Shown here: positions 36,877 to 50,289 of the stretch, in pieces
How positions within the stretch are numbered: position 1 is the first letter of the stretch
Layout of the letters: each line of letters starts with the position of its first letter
Source of the DNA: Toxoplasma gondii ME49
Lineage: Eukaryota > Apicomplexa > Conoidasida > Eucoccidiorida > Sarcocystidae
Direction: 5' to 3'
DNA length: 64,000 nt
NCBI RefSeq assembly: GCF_000006565.2
Contig: NC_031479.1
Span: 6,260,885 to 6,324,884 of the forward strand
Made by a program: the position numbers and the translations under genes
The notes under the pieces: model-generated
Database searches by the model: none
What the model was told of the DNA's origin: nothing
What the model saw: the letters and a program-made list of their open reading frames with translations, nothing else

Positions 36877-39800
36877 ATGGGTGACGCAAGAGCCGCCTCT
36901 GAGGGTCTTGCCCAGGGGGGAGACTCTTCTCTTTCGACTTCCGGACCTGCGTCCGCTTCTCTCTTCCTCAGGGGAGAAGTCTGGGAGCATGCGCTTCTCG
37001 CTCCTGCGAGAGGCGGTCTGTGGGGTCTCGAGGGCGCGAGCAGCTACTTGCAAGCGTTCGCCAGGTACGTGAAGACAGAGAGAGCGCGTTCCGAGGACCT
37101 GTGCGTCTCGGTCTCTCTCCGCGACTGGGTGGAGTTCAACAGAACCTGCAGCTGCGCCTCTCCCGCGGAGCTCGGCGCTGCGTCAGCCTCTCCCCACCGC
37201 TTGACGAGTCGCCACGGCTGCGCAGATGCATCCCTCGACGAGGAAGAGCTCCATGCCTTTTGGCAACTGTTTGTCTCGGTGCTGAGAACCGTCTCGACCT
37301 CGCTCTCCTTCCTCGCTCCTTCAGAGGAGAAAGGAACACGAGAGACGAGCTCCGCGCGACTCCGCGCTCCGACGCAACCTTGCTCCGCGACCTCCACGGA
37401 CGCCGCCTGGCCCAACAGAGACTCGTCGTCTCCTGTTCTTCAGACGGCTCTCGAGCGATCGCTCGCGTCCTCTCGCGAGTGCGTGGATCTGCGAGCTCTG
37501 GCGCTGCTGCTCCTCATCCAAGAAAGTCGCAGCCTGCGTCTGCCTGTGAACCCCAGGAGCACAGACGATCCCTGGCGCTCGCGCGCGTCGGGAGCGACGG
37601 ACGCGAGAGACTTCAGTGGAGGCGCCTCTGCCGCGGGAGCTCCTGCACTCGGTGGCGGTGCGCGCGGCGAGTCGCCCAGGTGAGGACGAGAGAAAACTTC
37701 AAGGCATGCAGCAAAGAAGAAGAACAGCAGAACGGCAGAGGTGGAGACGTACGAAGCCGTAGCGGAGCTGCTTGTGGTGACCGGTAGAGCAAGCGCAGAA
37801 GAAGGCACAAAGCCATAGACGCTTTTGTGAAAAGGACTCGAAAACACTGACAGTGTATACATCATAGAGATCCAGGATGAGGATATTGCACTGCCTACAG
37901 ACAGTCTATACAATCTCGTTTGTCACCGAAATCGTCCAATCTTCGTCACGGGCCTCCTTGTGAAAAACATACAGACAGCTGATGCTTCTTCTTCCCTCAG
38001 GAATTCCTTGTCTGTTCCTTCTCCCATCTGTCGCGCGCGTTGCCGAGTCAAAGGTCTGTATTTTCCGAATCCACGAACCCAATTTCTTGTGTCCTCGCGC
38101 GCGTAGCTTCTTCCCAGTCTGCGTCCTCAGCCTTTACTTTCTAGTTCTCGCCTTTCCTCTCGCGCCCGCTTTGAGGTCGCGAGTTTGCTCGTTTTTCTCC
38201 TTTTTCTGTCTCTGCATTTAGGTACCTGAGTCGCGAATCGGGGCCGCACGGCATTGCAGACGAAAGTCGGCTTCGAGTCTTTCTTCAGCAATCTCTTCCT
38301 GTGCTGCTTCAGACAGTCGTTGCTTGCAGTCGAGAGCTGGAGAAGGCGCACTGTCAAGAAGACGAGGAGAATGTCTTCGCGGACTCCAAGATCGGGCCGG
38401 AGGACTGGATTTCAGCTGAAGAAGTGGAAGTCTTCTCGCTTCTCTTCGCCTGGTGAGGAATCAACGAAAAAGTATTCACTGTGCCTTCGGTAGGTGCTAG
38501 TTCAGGGATAAATGAAATTCTAGAATGCTACAGTCATGTAAGTGCTTTGAGGAATCATCTCTGTACAACCACGGCTTTTCTTGGAGGATCGCCGTCTTTT
38601 AGTTCGTTGTTTCAGGGAGTTCATCTCTCGCGTTTTTCATTCTCTTCTCTCGGCTCTCTCTGTAGTGGCCTCCTGTCTTCACGTCCACTGCGCTTTTCTC
38701 CATTCGTCTTTGTTTCTCTGCTCGTTCGAGCCATCTCTTTTCTCTCCGAGAGTGTTTTCGTTTCTCGCGTAATGTCGGCACAACTTTGGAGTCGTATTTT
38801 CCAGGCGCTTCTTGGTTTTTGCCGCGGCGCTGGAAATCTTAATGTTGACTTTCCTTCGTAGTCTGCTGCGCCCTCGATTTCTCTCTCGGTGTACATACAG
38901 CGCAGATGGTGGAAGCGTTGTGACCGCGTTTTCGCGCTCCGTCTCCGAGCCCGGCGCGACGGACGACGCGAAGAGAAAGTTCGAGAAAAACGCTTTTCTG
39001 GTCAGGAAAAACGGCTCGGGTGGACAGCCACTGCGGGAGAGAAACCCCGTGGCAGACACCAATTGTCGAGACCTCATTGAAAACCACATAGTTACATATA
39101 TATATATATATATTTATATATATATTTATATATTTATATATTTATATATATATATATATATATATGCGTGTATACGTACACATACATTGGTATGTACACA
39201 GGTGTAAATTCGGACTCTCAGACGCGTACATGTATTGAGTTTTTACGTCTTTGACTTTGCACTGACAGACCCGTGAGCGTTCAAACGCCGTAAGACAGGA
39301 CGTCCAGAAGCTGCATTCACAGTATGTTTATGCGCATGTCTGTATATGTCTGATGTTTCTGAATTTAGCGACAAAACTGTTGCATGTTGTGTGTGTTGCC
39401 CTTTGAGCTCCGTCTGGGCGGCACGTGAAGAAGGGAGTTGCTTTTTTCTTCGGTTTCTTCAGGTCTGGTTGAAGCGGAGACTCGCGTGGAACGATCGACT
39501 GTACCCCTCGCGTCAGAGCCTGGCAGGGAGCTGCGCGCTGTTTTATGGCGCGAAGCGTTCTGTGAGTTTTTGCGACTTTTACCTCGTCCTCGTTTCTTGA
39601 GCACATGAGTGGCGCGTTTCTCCCGAGTCCCTGCTCCGGTGCTGTGAAGGCGATCGAATTGCCAGAGAGCATGCGGGGCGACAGAGATGTTTCAACCTTT
39701 TCTCGAGTCGCATTGCAGCCAGCTGGCGTTCACAGTGAACTCCTTTGCAATGTCGCGCGAATTCCTTCGACACCCGTCTCGGTGAAAGACCAACATCGAA

Positions 39801-42800
39801 GTCGATGCAAACCTGTGGTTCTCCGTCTCGCGATCGCTTAGCGTTTACCGCGCATGTCCCGTTTTTCAAGAAGATGGAACGGAGAAAAGAGTGTGCGTCG
39901 TCTTCCTCTTTCCTGCGTTTTCCAGCGTCTGTCGTCTCCTTCTCTGTTTTTTTTTCGTTCGCCTTTCGCATCTGTTTTCCTGCGCCTCTCCCCACTTCGA
40001 CGCCTTGTTCTTCCGGGTCTCTTCCTTCTCTCTTCTCTGCAGCAGCAGTTCGAGCGCGTCTTCGTCGTGGCAGAGGCACACGGGCGACGGCTGGTCATCG
40101 ACAGAGTGAGTGCGAGGTCGGGGATGGGGGGTCGGTCGGAAACAAGAGCGAATCTCCAAGCAATCACTTTGAGAAAGTGGGTGGAAAACGGGTGCCAAAA
40201 AGGCTGGCGGACTGACGAAAAACGTTTGCACGAACGCCTGTCAAAGGCCTCTTTGAAAGGCTGCTCGACAACGCTGGACAGAGACGATGGCCTCTGCTTC
40301 AACAGGGGTACTCGTCACCAGCTTCACCGAGTCCGAAGAAACGGTTTCTTTACCACGGCTAAAGTCTCTAACTGTGGCTGTGAAAAGCACCTGGAAGGAA
40401 ACTCGGAATCGAGAAACGAATGATTCTTCCATTCCGTGGATTCCTCAAAGCAGCCACTCTCCAAAGTCCGCACTGGGGAAAGAGCTTCCAAGCTACAGTA
40501 GTGAACTCAGGTTCTGGGGTTCGAAGTCGGTTCCGTGCGTTGGACGACCTTCGTTTCACGACTCACTTCTCACCTTTTTAAGCTGTTTTTCGAGCCAGAG
40601 TCAAGACTTCTCTGCGTGAGCTCTGAGGAGGAGAAGAAGAGGCGCTTCTCTCTGGGGAAGTGTGCCGACGCGTGGACCAGCAAAGAAGAGAACGAGGGAG
40701 GCTCTCGAGGCTCAGCAAAGTCTGAAAACCAGCCGAGCGTTGCAGACCGTCCAGAAGAAGGACAGGGGAAACGGGGAGAACGAGGAAAGACGAAGACAGG
40801 CTGGGTCGAAAAGGACATCTGTGATACAGATAGAACGTCGCTTTTGAGGTCCTTTTTCCTGCTTCTTCTTTAGCTCTGTCTGGCAGAAAGACGTTGTCAA
40901 GAAAGACGGCAAACGTCCGGCTGCGTCTCGTGCTCTCTCCATGTTTCTGTTTGCGTCTGCTTCGCTGCGTGGAGTGGTAAATGCGGATGGACTCGCGAAC
41001 TGGCGGGCATCGAGAAAACCTTGCGGCACCCCTGTGGGCAGATGTACGCGTGCATGCAAATCGTGGACGGGTCGTGTCTCTTCCCGAGGCATTGAGAGTC
41101 AACCAAGAAAGAAACCGGTTTGTCGTTTTCTCGGAAGACGCAAATGGCTGGTGCAGGATTCGTTTCGCTTCTAATGACGAGAGCAGATGGGTGAAGGAGG
41201 AATTCTGTCTGTAAGAGGTGCAAGGTTGAATAACTGCTTCTTTTTCAGGAGAGTCTCGGGACAACCCAGCCTAGAGATCGAGTCCTCATCATCAACTGCA
41301 GCGAGTGCGACATATTCCTCAATGCCCCGTAAGTATCTCTGTCGATACCTCGTGGGGTGTTCTGCTGCTCGGTGAACGTTCTTTTTCTCTCTCGTCTTTG
41401 GCGTCTCAGCTCTCGCAAAGAAAGTATCTGTCCCCTGTTGTTCACTTCTCTGTGTCTTGTGCTCTCCTCGTGTCTCTCCTCTCCTTGTTCTCTCTCTTCT
41501 TCTTTCGCCAGCCTCCGACAGGGACGAGAGCGATAGTGTCGCAGGTACCATGACGCTGTCGCTCTTCGTTTCCAGAAGAGCCTCAATCGCACAGCGTTTT
41601 GCGCCCTCTCCGACGTCTCTGCGACGCTGGCTCTCTGCACGGGATGCAGAACGACTAAACTGTTTCGCTTTTGTCGTAAATGCTTGACTAAATGCTTCCC
41701 CACAGAGACAACCTCCATTTTCAGAAAGCAGTCGTCGCAGGGGGCTGGGGTTGCCTTGCCAGTGGGGTCTGCTTCCCGTTTCTTGCAGGTTTGTAGTTTT
41801 CTCTCGCCTCTACAGACGTTTCTTGTCTCTTGGTGCTGCACAACTTGGCACCCTCTCTCTCCGTTACAGATTTCATTTCGATCTGTGAGTTTTTGAGGCC
41901 TCCCTGCCGTGTTCGTTGGAGTTCCCTGGTGCGGCTCAGCTGGTGGACTCACCGGAGTCGAGGGCGCTGGGGATCCCTTTTGTCTCTCGTGTGAAGAGCG
42001 AGTCAAAGGACTCCGCGCAGATGAGCGCTTGGTCGGTGCCATCGTTCCGGGAGAAGTTCTCTCTGAGAAGGGATGATTCAGCAGCATCAGGGGAACTAAA
42101 CAAACTGGAAAAGAGTGACTTCTCCTCCTCTTCTCTCTCTCGTGAGGCAAGCGTCTGTCCTCAATGGCCGACTGTGACAGACTCCAGTGCGCCGCCCCAC
42201 CCTGTCTGTCTCCTCCTGGTCCGTTCTGGGGGCGTCTCTACTTGGGTGGCTCGGACGCATCCCGGAATTCCTCGATCGGCGCGTTTCTGTCTCGCTTCGA
42301 CTCCGTCTGTGTCAGGGAAGTCTTCCTGAAAGAGAGCTTCTGTCTCCTGTGTTTCTTTTCAGTGTCTCCTCGGTGAAAATGGTGAGCTGTTCCAACTCCT
42401 CGCTGATGTGTGGACGCCCGGTCGACGGCATTCTTTCTCTCTACAATACCCAGCGACTCGAGGTCCACGCTGCGGCTTTCCTCATTCAGTACGCAAAAGT
42501 CCATCTCGCTGACCTGTTGGTGGCTTCTGCTCAACACGGTCCATGTCTCCTTGTTGGGGAATGCGTAGCTGCATGCAAAGCGAAATCGTTGCCGAAGGAG
42601 GCTATGTTCTGCTGATGGCCGCGAAACCTGCGAGAGGGAAGAGAAAGAGAGATTCGGAATGTTCAATCTTTTCCGCAGAAGCTTTCAGGAAGCTGCTGCG
42701 CGACCCCGAACCTACTCTCTGAGAGCCAAGGCAGGCTGCGAGAGAGAGGCTAAAAATCGCAAAAGAGAGGCAGGTTGTGAAATGTTTTTCAGTGCGCTGG

Positions 42801-45200
42801 TTCGGTTGGACAGCCTCGTTTTTTGCTCTGTCGCGTCGACTCTTTCGGCCGCTTCCCCTATCACTTGTGTCTGCGTTTGCGCGCTTCTCTCTCTCTCTGT
42901 CTCTTGCTACCTATCTTGTGACTCCTGGGTTGTGTCGTCCTTCACTTGCTTCTTCTCTCTTCTTCGCTCTGCTCTCTTCTTTCTTCTTATTCGGTCTCCT
43001 GTTCACTTTTCTTTTGTCTTTTTCTGTCCGTTTTCTGTGTCTCCAGAGCATGCAACACGCTGGACGCCCAGCTGTTCGTTTGCAGCGCCTCTCCACCTCT
43101 GCTCTGTGGAGACACCCGGGGAATTGTTCTGGCCCCGCTGGACATTCCTCTCTCTCTCCAGGACCTACAGCGAGAAGGCAGAAAAGGAGAGCAGAGCCGA
43201 AGAAAAAACAGAAGTTTTGCCGACGATGCGACCGGAGAAACAGACACGGACGACGACGACGAGGAAGTCTTTCTGTTTGGGTAAAGTCCGAGAGCGTCCT
43301 CGCGCCTTGTCTGATAGTGCCTGCATTTGGAAAACAAAGATGTCTCCGCTTTCTGTCGCTGCCTTACGGTATCAAACTCGCGGTCGTTCTAACCAATTTC
43401 TTCAGGTCTTCACTCTTCGACGCATCTACTGCTTGTTCTCTCTTTCTTACCTTCTTTTCCTCCTCTTCTCGTCTTTCCTCTCTTATCACTTGCCTCCTGA
43501 AGAGATAAGACTTCTCCTGGCTCCGTTCCTGCGCTTCTTCCTCTCTCTGCTTCTTTTCTTGCTTCTTTTCTCCGTCTGTCTCGCTTCGCCTTCATCTTCT
43601 CTCGTTAGATCCTTCTTTTTTTCTTTGACTCTGCTCTCGACAGGCGACCTCTCTCCTGGGCGTCCACGGCTTTCGCGTTCCCTCTCTCTGGTGGCGGATG
43701 CGGGTCCTGTGTCTCCGCGCTCTCTTCGTCTTCTGCGTTTCCTTCTTCTTCATCTCCTCTCTCTTCGTCTACAGCGTCCCCGGCTCTGCCTGTGGGCGAA
43801 GGCTCTGCGACGCGATGCAGCAGCGCCGGCGGCCGAAGCATCGCAGGCACCTCGCAGATTTTCCAGCTTTTGAATCCCAAGCACTTCAACGTAAGTCGCC
43901 AGACCCTGCAAAGCTTCCCTTTCAGGAGAAAAAGTTGAAAAAATGGTCGGGGAGACCAACTTCTGATTGGAGAAAACCTGCCTCGCATCGACGGTGGAAA
44001 GAAGCCACCAGTCGTAGCTCGCCCGCTCGTCAAGTGTCGAGACACCTCAGATCCGTCAGACAGTTTAGAAAGGAGAATGCGTTGAGGTCAAGGGAGTTAT
44101 TTCTAGTTCCAGTAGTTTCGCCGCTATGCGTCTCCATGAGTCACCTGTGGTAGTGTCGAAAAACTGCTCTCCTGGCTCTCGCTCTCGTCGTTTGTTTCCT
44201 ATCTCCTTCGTGCTGTTCTTGACGGAAGTCTCTCGTCGGTCGTCCTTCTCCTTTCTGGGGTGTCTGGACAGCCCATTTCGATGCCGAGGCCTGCGCCGCG
44301 ACGTCCTCACGCGCGAGTCGCCTCCGACGTTTCTCAAAACTGTCAAGACTCTCGAGGTTCTGAAAAGGAAACACTCGAGGAGACAAAGACAACAAACGAG
44401 AACGAGAAGGCGGCTGCAAGCGCAGAGGCTGACAGAGAAGAAGGACTCCTTGCCCTTCCTGAGGACTTTGCTGAAGCTCTCTTTGAGAAGCAGAAAGAGG
44501 TGAGAGTTTTCACATGCGAAATAAGACTTTCAAGCAAAGGAGGCCAAGGCTCTCGAGAACTCGACTGCTTTCCTCTCTTCCTCTTTGTCCCCAATCTCAC
44601 GAGTCCTTTGAGTCTCTCCTGACCTCTCACATGCTGAGAGCGCTCTCAAGAAAGGCCTCTTTCCTTGCTACTCTTTGCAAAAACCATTTAATTCATGAAA
44701 AACGCGGCGCGAAAAGCGCTTCTGACTTGGGTGTCTCCGTCGCGGTCTCTGGAGATTCTCTGCATGCACGTCACATTTCTCGTCACACGGCTTTGCCCCC
44801 TCCCAAGAAGCAACGCAGGCGTCACTGATGCATGCGCATGCGTCACTTGCGACCTTTGTGCATGTTCAACAACGTTCTCTTTCGACGTAATCAGGGCTAC
44901 CACTGATCCTGATAGCTGCCATCGTGCTGGAAAAAATAAACCAAACGCAAGTGTCAATAAAACACCGTCGTTCGAAAAGACACAAAGGAACGACATACAA
45001 ACTAACAAGCTGTCGTTTCTGGACGGCTGCGTCGTCGCTCTCACCAAGTTTTCCTTTTTGCGTAGACTACTCTCTTCAGCATATGCGTGTAGCTCTGCTT
45101 TCCTGATCCAAAAGTCAAACAAACTCGTCCACAGATTCGTCTGCCGTCCTCAGTGGCCGTTCCTCCTGTCAACAATGACATTCGGCATATACGTATACGA

Positions 45201-45240
<40 letters not shown>

Positions 45241-46253
45241 CTTTGCACTTCTGCGCAGGGCTATAGCTCAAGACAGGATGTGCGTTTCGTTGCTTCAGGT
45301 TGAAAGTATCCACGAAATGATGGAGAATTTGAATTTGACGGATCAACAGCGAGAAACGTTTTTCCAGATTCTCGCTCTCATGTTGCAGTGAGTCAAATTG
45401 AAAGATTCTGAAGTCCCACATGGCTGTCTCAGGCGTCTGTACACCTCGACCCAGATACTATAGACAGCTTGTGTATGCATGCAAATGTATATATATATAT
45501 ATATTTATATATGTATATGCATATGTATCTGGGGGTTTTGTGTCACTGCAGCGGTAGCTGGGAGTGTGAGAGAGGGGACCTGTTCCTCTGGTGTCTCCGA
45601 GTCTCTGCAGTCTGTGTTTTGCGTGGGCATGCGCGCATGTGGACCTTCCGACTGCATGCAGTTTTCTGTGCGTCTTTCGCGTCCTTTCTTTTTCAGTGAT
45701 TTCTGTAGAAGACACTCAGCACGGGCAAGTCGGCTCGCAACAGGTCACGTCCCTCGACACGATGAGGTGAGAGGCAGGCCATCTTTCTTTTCAAAACGCG
45801 TTGTCTTACAGAGGCTCTATAGATTCCCCATTCGAGTTCACTGTGCACAGGAGTACTTTTCAGAAATTATCAAGAACGTGTCAACAGTTAAATAGCTATC
45901 TATGCAAGGTTTCTTTCAAACTCTAACTTTCTCAAGAAACTGAAAACTTTGTGAAACACACAGGAGTCAGTTTCCTCTGTTGTGTGTGGGAGATCAGTGT
46001 GAGCAGTAATCCAAATGTATATATATATATATATATATATACATATATACCTATATATATATAATTATTTATATATATAAACATATATTACCGGGGAGCC
46101 GTAGAACATGGCCGATGTGGAAGAGCTCTTGTTTTAAGATCTTGAAGTCCAGGGTTTTCAGCTGTATTGAGGTCTGATTTGAATTGTGTGCCTTCTTTGT
46201 TTCTGCAGATTGCACGGTCGAGAGAAGCGAGCACAGGGAGCACAGGGTGTTGA
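36877..46253 (+). CDS. TBCCD1: TBCC domain-containing protein 1
   Basis: Fourteen exons: 36877-37679, 38222-38452, 38862-39000, 39463-39561, 40043-40105, 40583-40615, 41249-41328, 42363-42488, 43047-43280, 43644-43890, 44272-44499, 45299-45387, 45697-45766 and 46209-46253. All phases agree and the product is 828 residues (human about 557). TBCCD1 is a centrosome/basal-body and Golgi-positioning factor in animals and algae. The N-terminal region aligns through GEVWEHALLAP, SYLQAFARYVKTE and LRALALLLLIQES; exons 3-6 give NAFLVWLKRRLAW and GRRLVIDRLFFEPE. The TBCC beta-helix (about 457-580) reads DRVLIINCSECDIFLNAP, SVKMVSCSNSSLMCG, NTQRLEVHAAAF and GIVLAPLDIPL. It is followed by a run of acidic residues, a serine-rich linker, IFQLLNPKHFNPI and a C-terminal helix with LTDQQRETFFQ. 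Exon 6 is only 33 bases. The last two exons are least certain, because CAGTGA at 45386-45391 could instead be the stop. The start at 36877 fits the family N-terminus although the frame is open upstream. Confidence 0.85.
39093..39166. repeat. (TA)n array in intron 3 of TBCCD1
   Basis: Interrupted TA array with TTTATA steps, just downstream of exon 3. Other arrays of this gene lie at 45204-45240, 45486-45520 and 46015-46086, all in introns. Confidence 0.9.
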
Positions 46254-49200
46254 GGACACTGTTTTCGGGTGTGTTTCCTCTTTCTCACTTTTCTCTTGCT
46301 TTTGCCGAGCTTTTTTTATTTCTCTCATGTTCGCTTTCTTGGGTTTTTTTATCTGGAGGCTCTCTCGACGCCTCACAAAGTCCCCTGGGACTCCCTCGCA
46401 CGGATATCCTTTCTCAAACTTCGCAAGTCACACCTCTGCACCGCCGCTTGTCCGGTTCAACTTTCTTGACGCGTGATCTCTCGGTTTCACTTCAGCAGCT
46501 CTTCTCCTCTCGACGGTGCTCCGCTGACACAGGAGAGAGCTTGCATGCGCGCCGCAAAGACCTTTGCGCTGTACTCCCGCAGACCTACGCAGATGCTCAT
46601 GTGGTTTGTACGCCGGTCCTGGGAGTGATGGCGACTGAGGCCTCTCGAGAGCCGTTTGTGGGGTGTAACAGGAGTGCCGTTCTTTGCACGGAGAAAACTG
46701 TCGCACACGTTCGAGGCAAACAGTAAAGTTCACAGAGGATTCGCTTTTTCTGAGCATTCGGGAAGAGGTGGAGCGAGGCAGGAGGCGAGGAAAACAGAAC
46801 CCCCGCGATAAACAGATAGCCAGGAGACAACGGATCAGCACAGTGTGGAAGGATACCTGCAAGTCCAAATAGGTCATGGGCAGACCACCCGTCGTCAAGC
46901 GAAACAGGAACACCGAGTGTGTGCCAGGAAGAGGCTCGTAGATCTACGGGGTCACCAACACAGGGAACATGAAAGCATAGCAACAAAGGCGTTGGAGGGA
47001 AGAAACGCAGAACCCAGCGAAGGTGAAAAGATACAGGAAGCCGAGAGCAAAAGCACCGCGAAACGTGGCAGGTCTTGATTAACTGAAGATTCCAGTCGTC
47101 AGGGCTGTGGTCTGTGTAAGAACCGTAGTGCTTGTCAAGTTTCGTGTTTCTACTCATTCCTCCCTCGGACGATTTAACGTCCAGAGTGCCAGTTACGAGG
47201 GAAGTCAGTAAGGACGTTTCTCCCAGTTGTTGCCAAGGCACTAATATTGTGAAAAGGGACGTCTGCAATGACTACCGAGAAATACTCCAAAGTGTGAAAG
47301 GACCGTGAGGTCATGGCAAAGGAGTTAAGCGTAACGAAACCGCGTAGATCCAGGTTCCGTGCGAAAATGCATTTGCGTCCAACAGCTGCGGTCAAGCCTT
47401 AAAGAAAGGGTTGTGCGAACTGAAACTGATTTGCTAAGAAAATGAGTCATTCAACTACAAAGAGGAATTCCAGAACATTTTACTTGTAACGGTGAAATCG
47501 CCGACTAACTCAACAACTGTCAAAAACAATCTAGAGGCTGACGCCTTTTGAAGCGCTCAACTCCAGCCGAAGTCAAAGGAGTTCCTTTCGGAAGAGCCTC
47601 TTGTAGCGCGCATCATCTTCTACGAAGGATACGGTAACTTGTTTCTTTTTTGTACCAATCTATGTGGTCATTTTTTGGAAGTCTGTATCTGTATCTCTGT
47701 ATCGATCTGTCCGTCTATGCATCTCTGTGTATCTTTACCTGCCTATACCTATATGTCTTTGCATATACATGCATTTGCCTCTCTTTCTGCATCGACGTAT
47801 GTCTATCTCTCTCTGTCTACCTGTCCATTGCTAAAACTCTGCGTTTGTGCATGAGTCTGTCCACCGTTTTGTATCTTTCTGTGAGTATCTAACCCTATCG
47901 CCACGTCGTGCCCCCAGGGTCTGAAGGTCGCGAGGCATCTCGATCCTCAGACGCGAAGGAATTCCATTGAAAAAAGGGTCACAGGAATGGTGTGTGGTCA
48001 GATTTCTTGTCTGACAGAGCCGCTACGGAGTTGCGCAAAGTTCGAGATACGCCTAATCTATTTCCAGAACACACATTCTTCGCCTTATTCATGTGTTTGG
48101 GGGAATTCTTGAAATATCGTGGAGTTCTTAGGATTACTGCCCTCGAAGAACCTCCTGCCTCTCTCACGGAACACCCAAGAGATCCAGCGCGTAAAAACGA
48201 ACCTGTCGACTTGCTTTGTGTCCCTTTTTCCCACCTCACTGACCTCTTGTGTTGGACCAAATCTATTAAAAGTTGAAGTTGGAGCTCGAGAAAGCGAGGT
48301 GCCTCTCGCTCTGGCAAAGTACAGACTGCTGCTTTGTCTACGACTACGAGAGGACATCTCTCTGCAAGCAGGGGATCTGTGCGGAAGACACCCTGTTGAC
48401 GACTGCAGCCTCCTCGCAAACAAGGCAACGGGAAGGAAGTTGACCTCCAACGCTTGACCTCTCTTCGGGAGTGTAGTAAAAAAGTCTTGAGAAACATTAG
48501 CATAGAAGAGGGCAACGGAAGTTTCGAACGATGCAGGTCCGCAGACACCAAGCGCAGAGTAAATCCGTGGAAAAGTCTCCGGTTCCACATACACTTCGTT
48601 AGAAACTGTTTTCGAAAAGAAAGGCAGTCCATTGTTCTCAGCCCCACTGCGTACATCCAGACATGCAGCCTGCTTTTTGCGGCGCTGCTGCATGCAACAG
48701 AATTGAAACACAAGTGCAAATGCACAAGCACATAGCTACTCTTTGGCTTTTTTCCGTGTTCCTTTTCGGCTACACAGTCTTCAAGCGCGACAGAAAAGAA
48801 GATGCACCTGGCGATTGACGTCCGACGCGCATTTCGAGAGACTCGCCGAAACCGTCAAACAAGGTCTCTTTCGAACCTGTGTTGAATCTGCATCTTTACT
48901 AGACATGCCGGTGTGCTCAGAGACGCGATCGCGGGTCTGGCTCTGTACCCAGGGTACACGACTGCTCAAGCACACCTCGAAACGGATACCGCGGAAAAAA
49001 CCAAGATCCTCAACATCTCTCTGCGTCTGCATCTCAAACACAAGACTGCTCTTAAGGTCACGTCAGGGTCGGTCGCCTGCCACGACAAACCCCCTTCCAC
49101 CTCTCAAACTGAGAACTAAAAAAACAAAAGAGGGTTCCAACAGCCTTCTCCTATATATAGCTATATATACATACATATATGTATGTATGTATATAAGATA

Positions 49201-50289
49201 CTTGTATAGATATAATATGGAGAGACCTCGACAAAAAGTCATCGAGGATTTTCGATTGAGTTTGCGTGTTTCGTCGCACTGGCCCAAACTCCCGATTTGT
49301 CTACATCGCAGAGAGTTTCCGTCCTGCGTCTTGAGTCGTTTCTAGCGTTCTCTTTCCCACAAACAGCTCGCTGCCTCTCATCTCCGTTTCTCCCCGCGTC
49401 CCGCTGTCAGTTCGCATCTCCAAAAGCGGAGCTCCGCTGTCTCTCCTTCCTCTTTTTCAGGATCAAAAGTCTCGGCGCACAGCCCTCTCACCGCCGACGC
49501 GAATCGGGATCGGATCGAGGCACACACACACCAGAGCTACTTTTCATGTCTCGGCGAACTCTCACGCGGTCTCCCTCATCGCTCGCCAAAGTCCTCGGAC
49601 CAGACGGTCGCGTGCATACAGTTCAGGCACAACACCGATACTCAAACGATGACTCAACTCCACATATAAAACGACATATATTCACATATATGCATATATG
49701 TGTGCATGTCGATACATGATTGCAAGCATGACCTGCTGCGTTTCGCGGGTCCCCGTTCTTGTCTGCGGTGAAACCGCAACCGCAGCAGGGGAACAGCGGC
49801 CGAGAGACCAAAGACGCGGTGGCCAGGAGTCGCTGAAGCGAAACGCGAGGCACTGCGAGGCCGGCCGAGAGGAACTCCAGTCGTGCTGTCGAAGAAGGCT
49901 CTCGCAGACCCACGACGAAGACGCAAATCTCGGTTTCTGTTCGCCGGCAAACGGCTTTTCTGTTCTTCTCCCGTGGCCTCGCGTCTCGTCCATTTTCCTC
50001 CTCTCTGTCGCCTACCACCGGAGTGGGCACCTCAGCATTTTCCTGCCGTCTTCTCCTGTCCTCGAGCGCGTCGCACTGCCTGGTTCCTCCTTCTGTGTCC
50101 ATTTCTCCCCTTGGCTCCCGAGACCCCTTTGCACACCGCATGAGGGTCTCCGCGCTTTCTTTTCTACGCTCCCAGACTCACGTCTCTAGACAAGGCCCTA
50201 AGCCTACACCTCACGCAATCTGTCCCCACCGAAGCGGGTCTACTTTTAACGCGTCCGAGGGCCGCCTCCGAAAAGCCGCTGTTCCCTCT
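46254..50289. other. Convergent intergenic region
   Basis: Lies between the TBCCD1 stop (+) and the ApiAP2 stop (-). It holds TA-rich tracts near 49150-49200 and 49660-49700. The longest open frame, 250 codons at 47979-48731 on the minus strand, starts without good context, is rich in Cys, Arg and Leu, and shows no domain. It may simply be part of the ApiAP2 3' untranslated region. Confidence 0.55.

Noticed and set aside
40877..41214. Exon reading SVWQKDVVKKDGK or the frame 40981-41214
   Set aside because: Not needed: exon 6 (40583-40615) joins exon 7 in phase with matching family length.
41245..42150. 301-codon minus-strand frame
   Set aside because: Antisense to TBCCD1 exon 7 and its following intron; composition is rich in Arg and Ser and no domain is visible.
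41700..42329. Additional TBCCD1 exons in the intron 41329-42362
   Set aside because: Joining 41328 directly to 42363 reproduces the beta-helix spacing of the family exactly; the candidates break phase or insert residues within a repeat.
47979..48731. 250-codon minus-strand frame
   Set aside because: No domain, and a competing 208-codon frame overlaps it on the same strand; probably ApiAP2 3' untranslated sequence.
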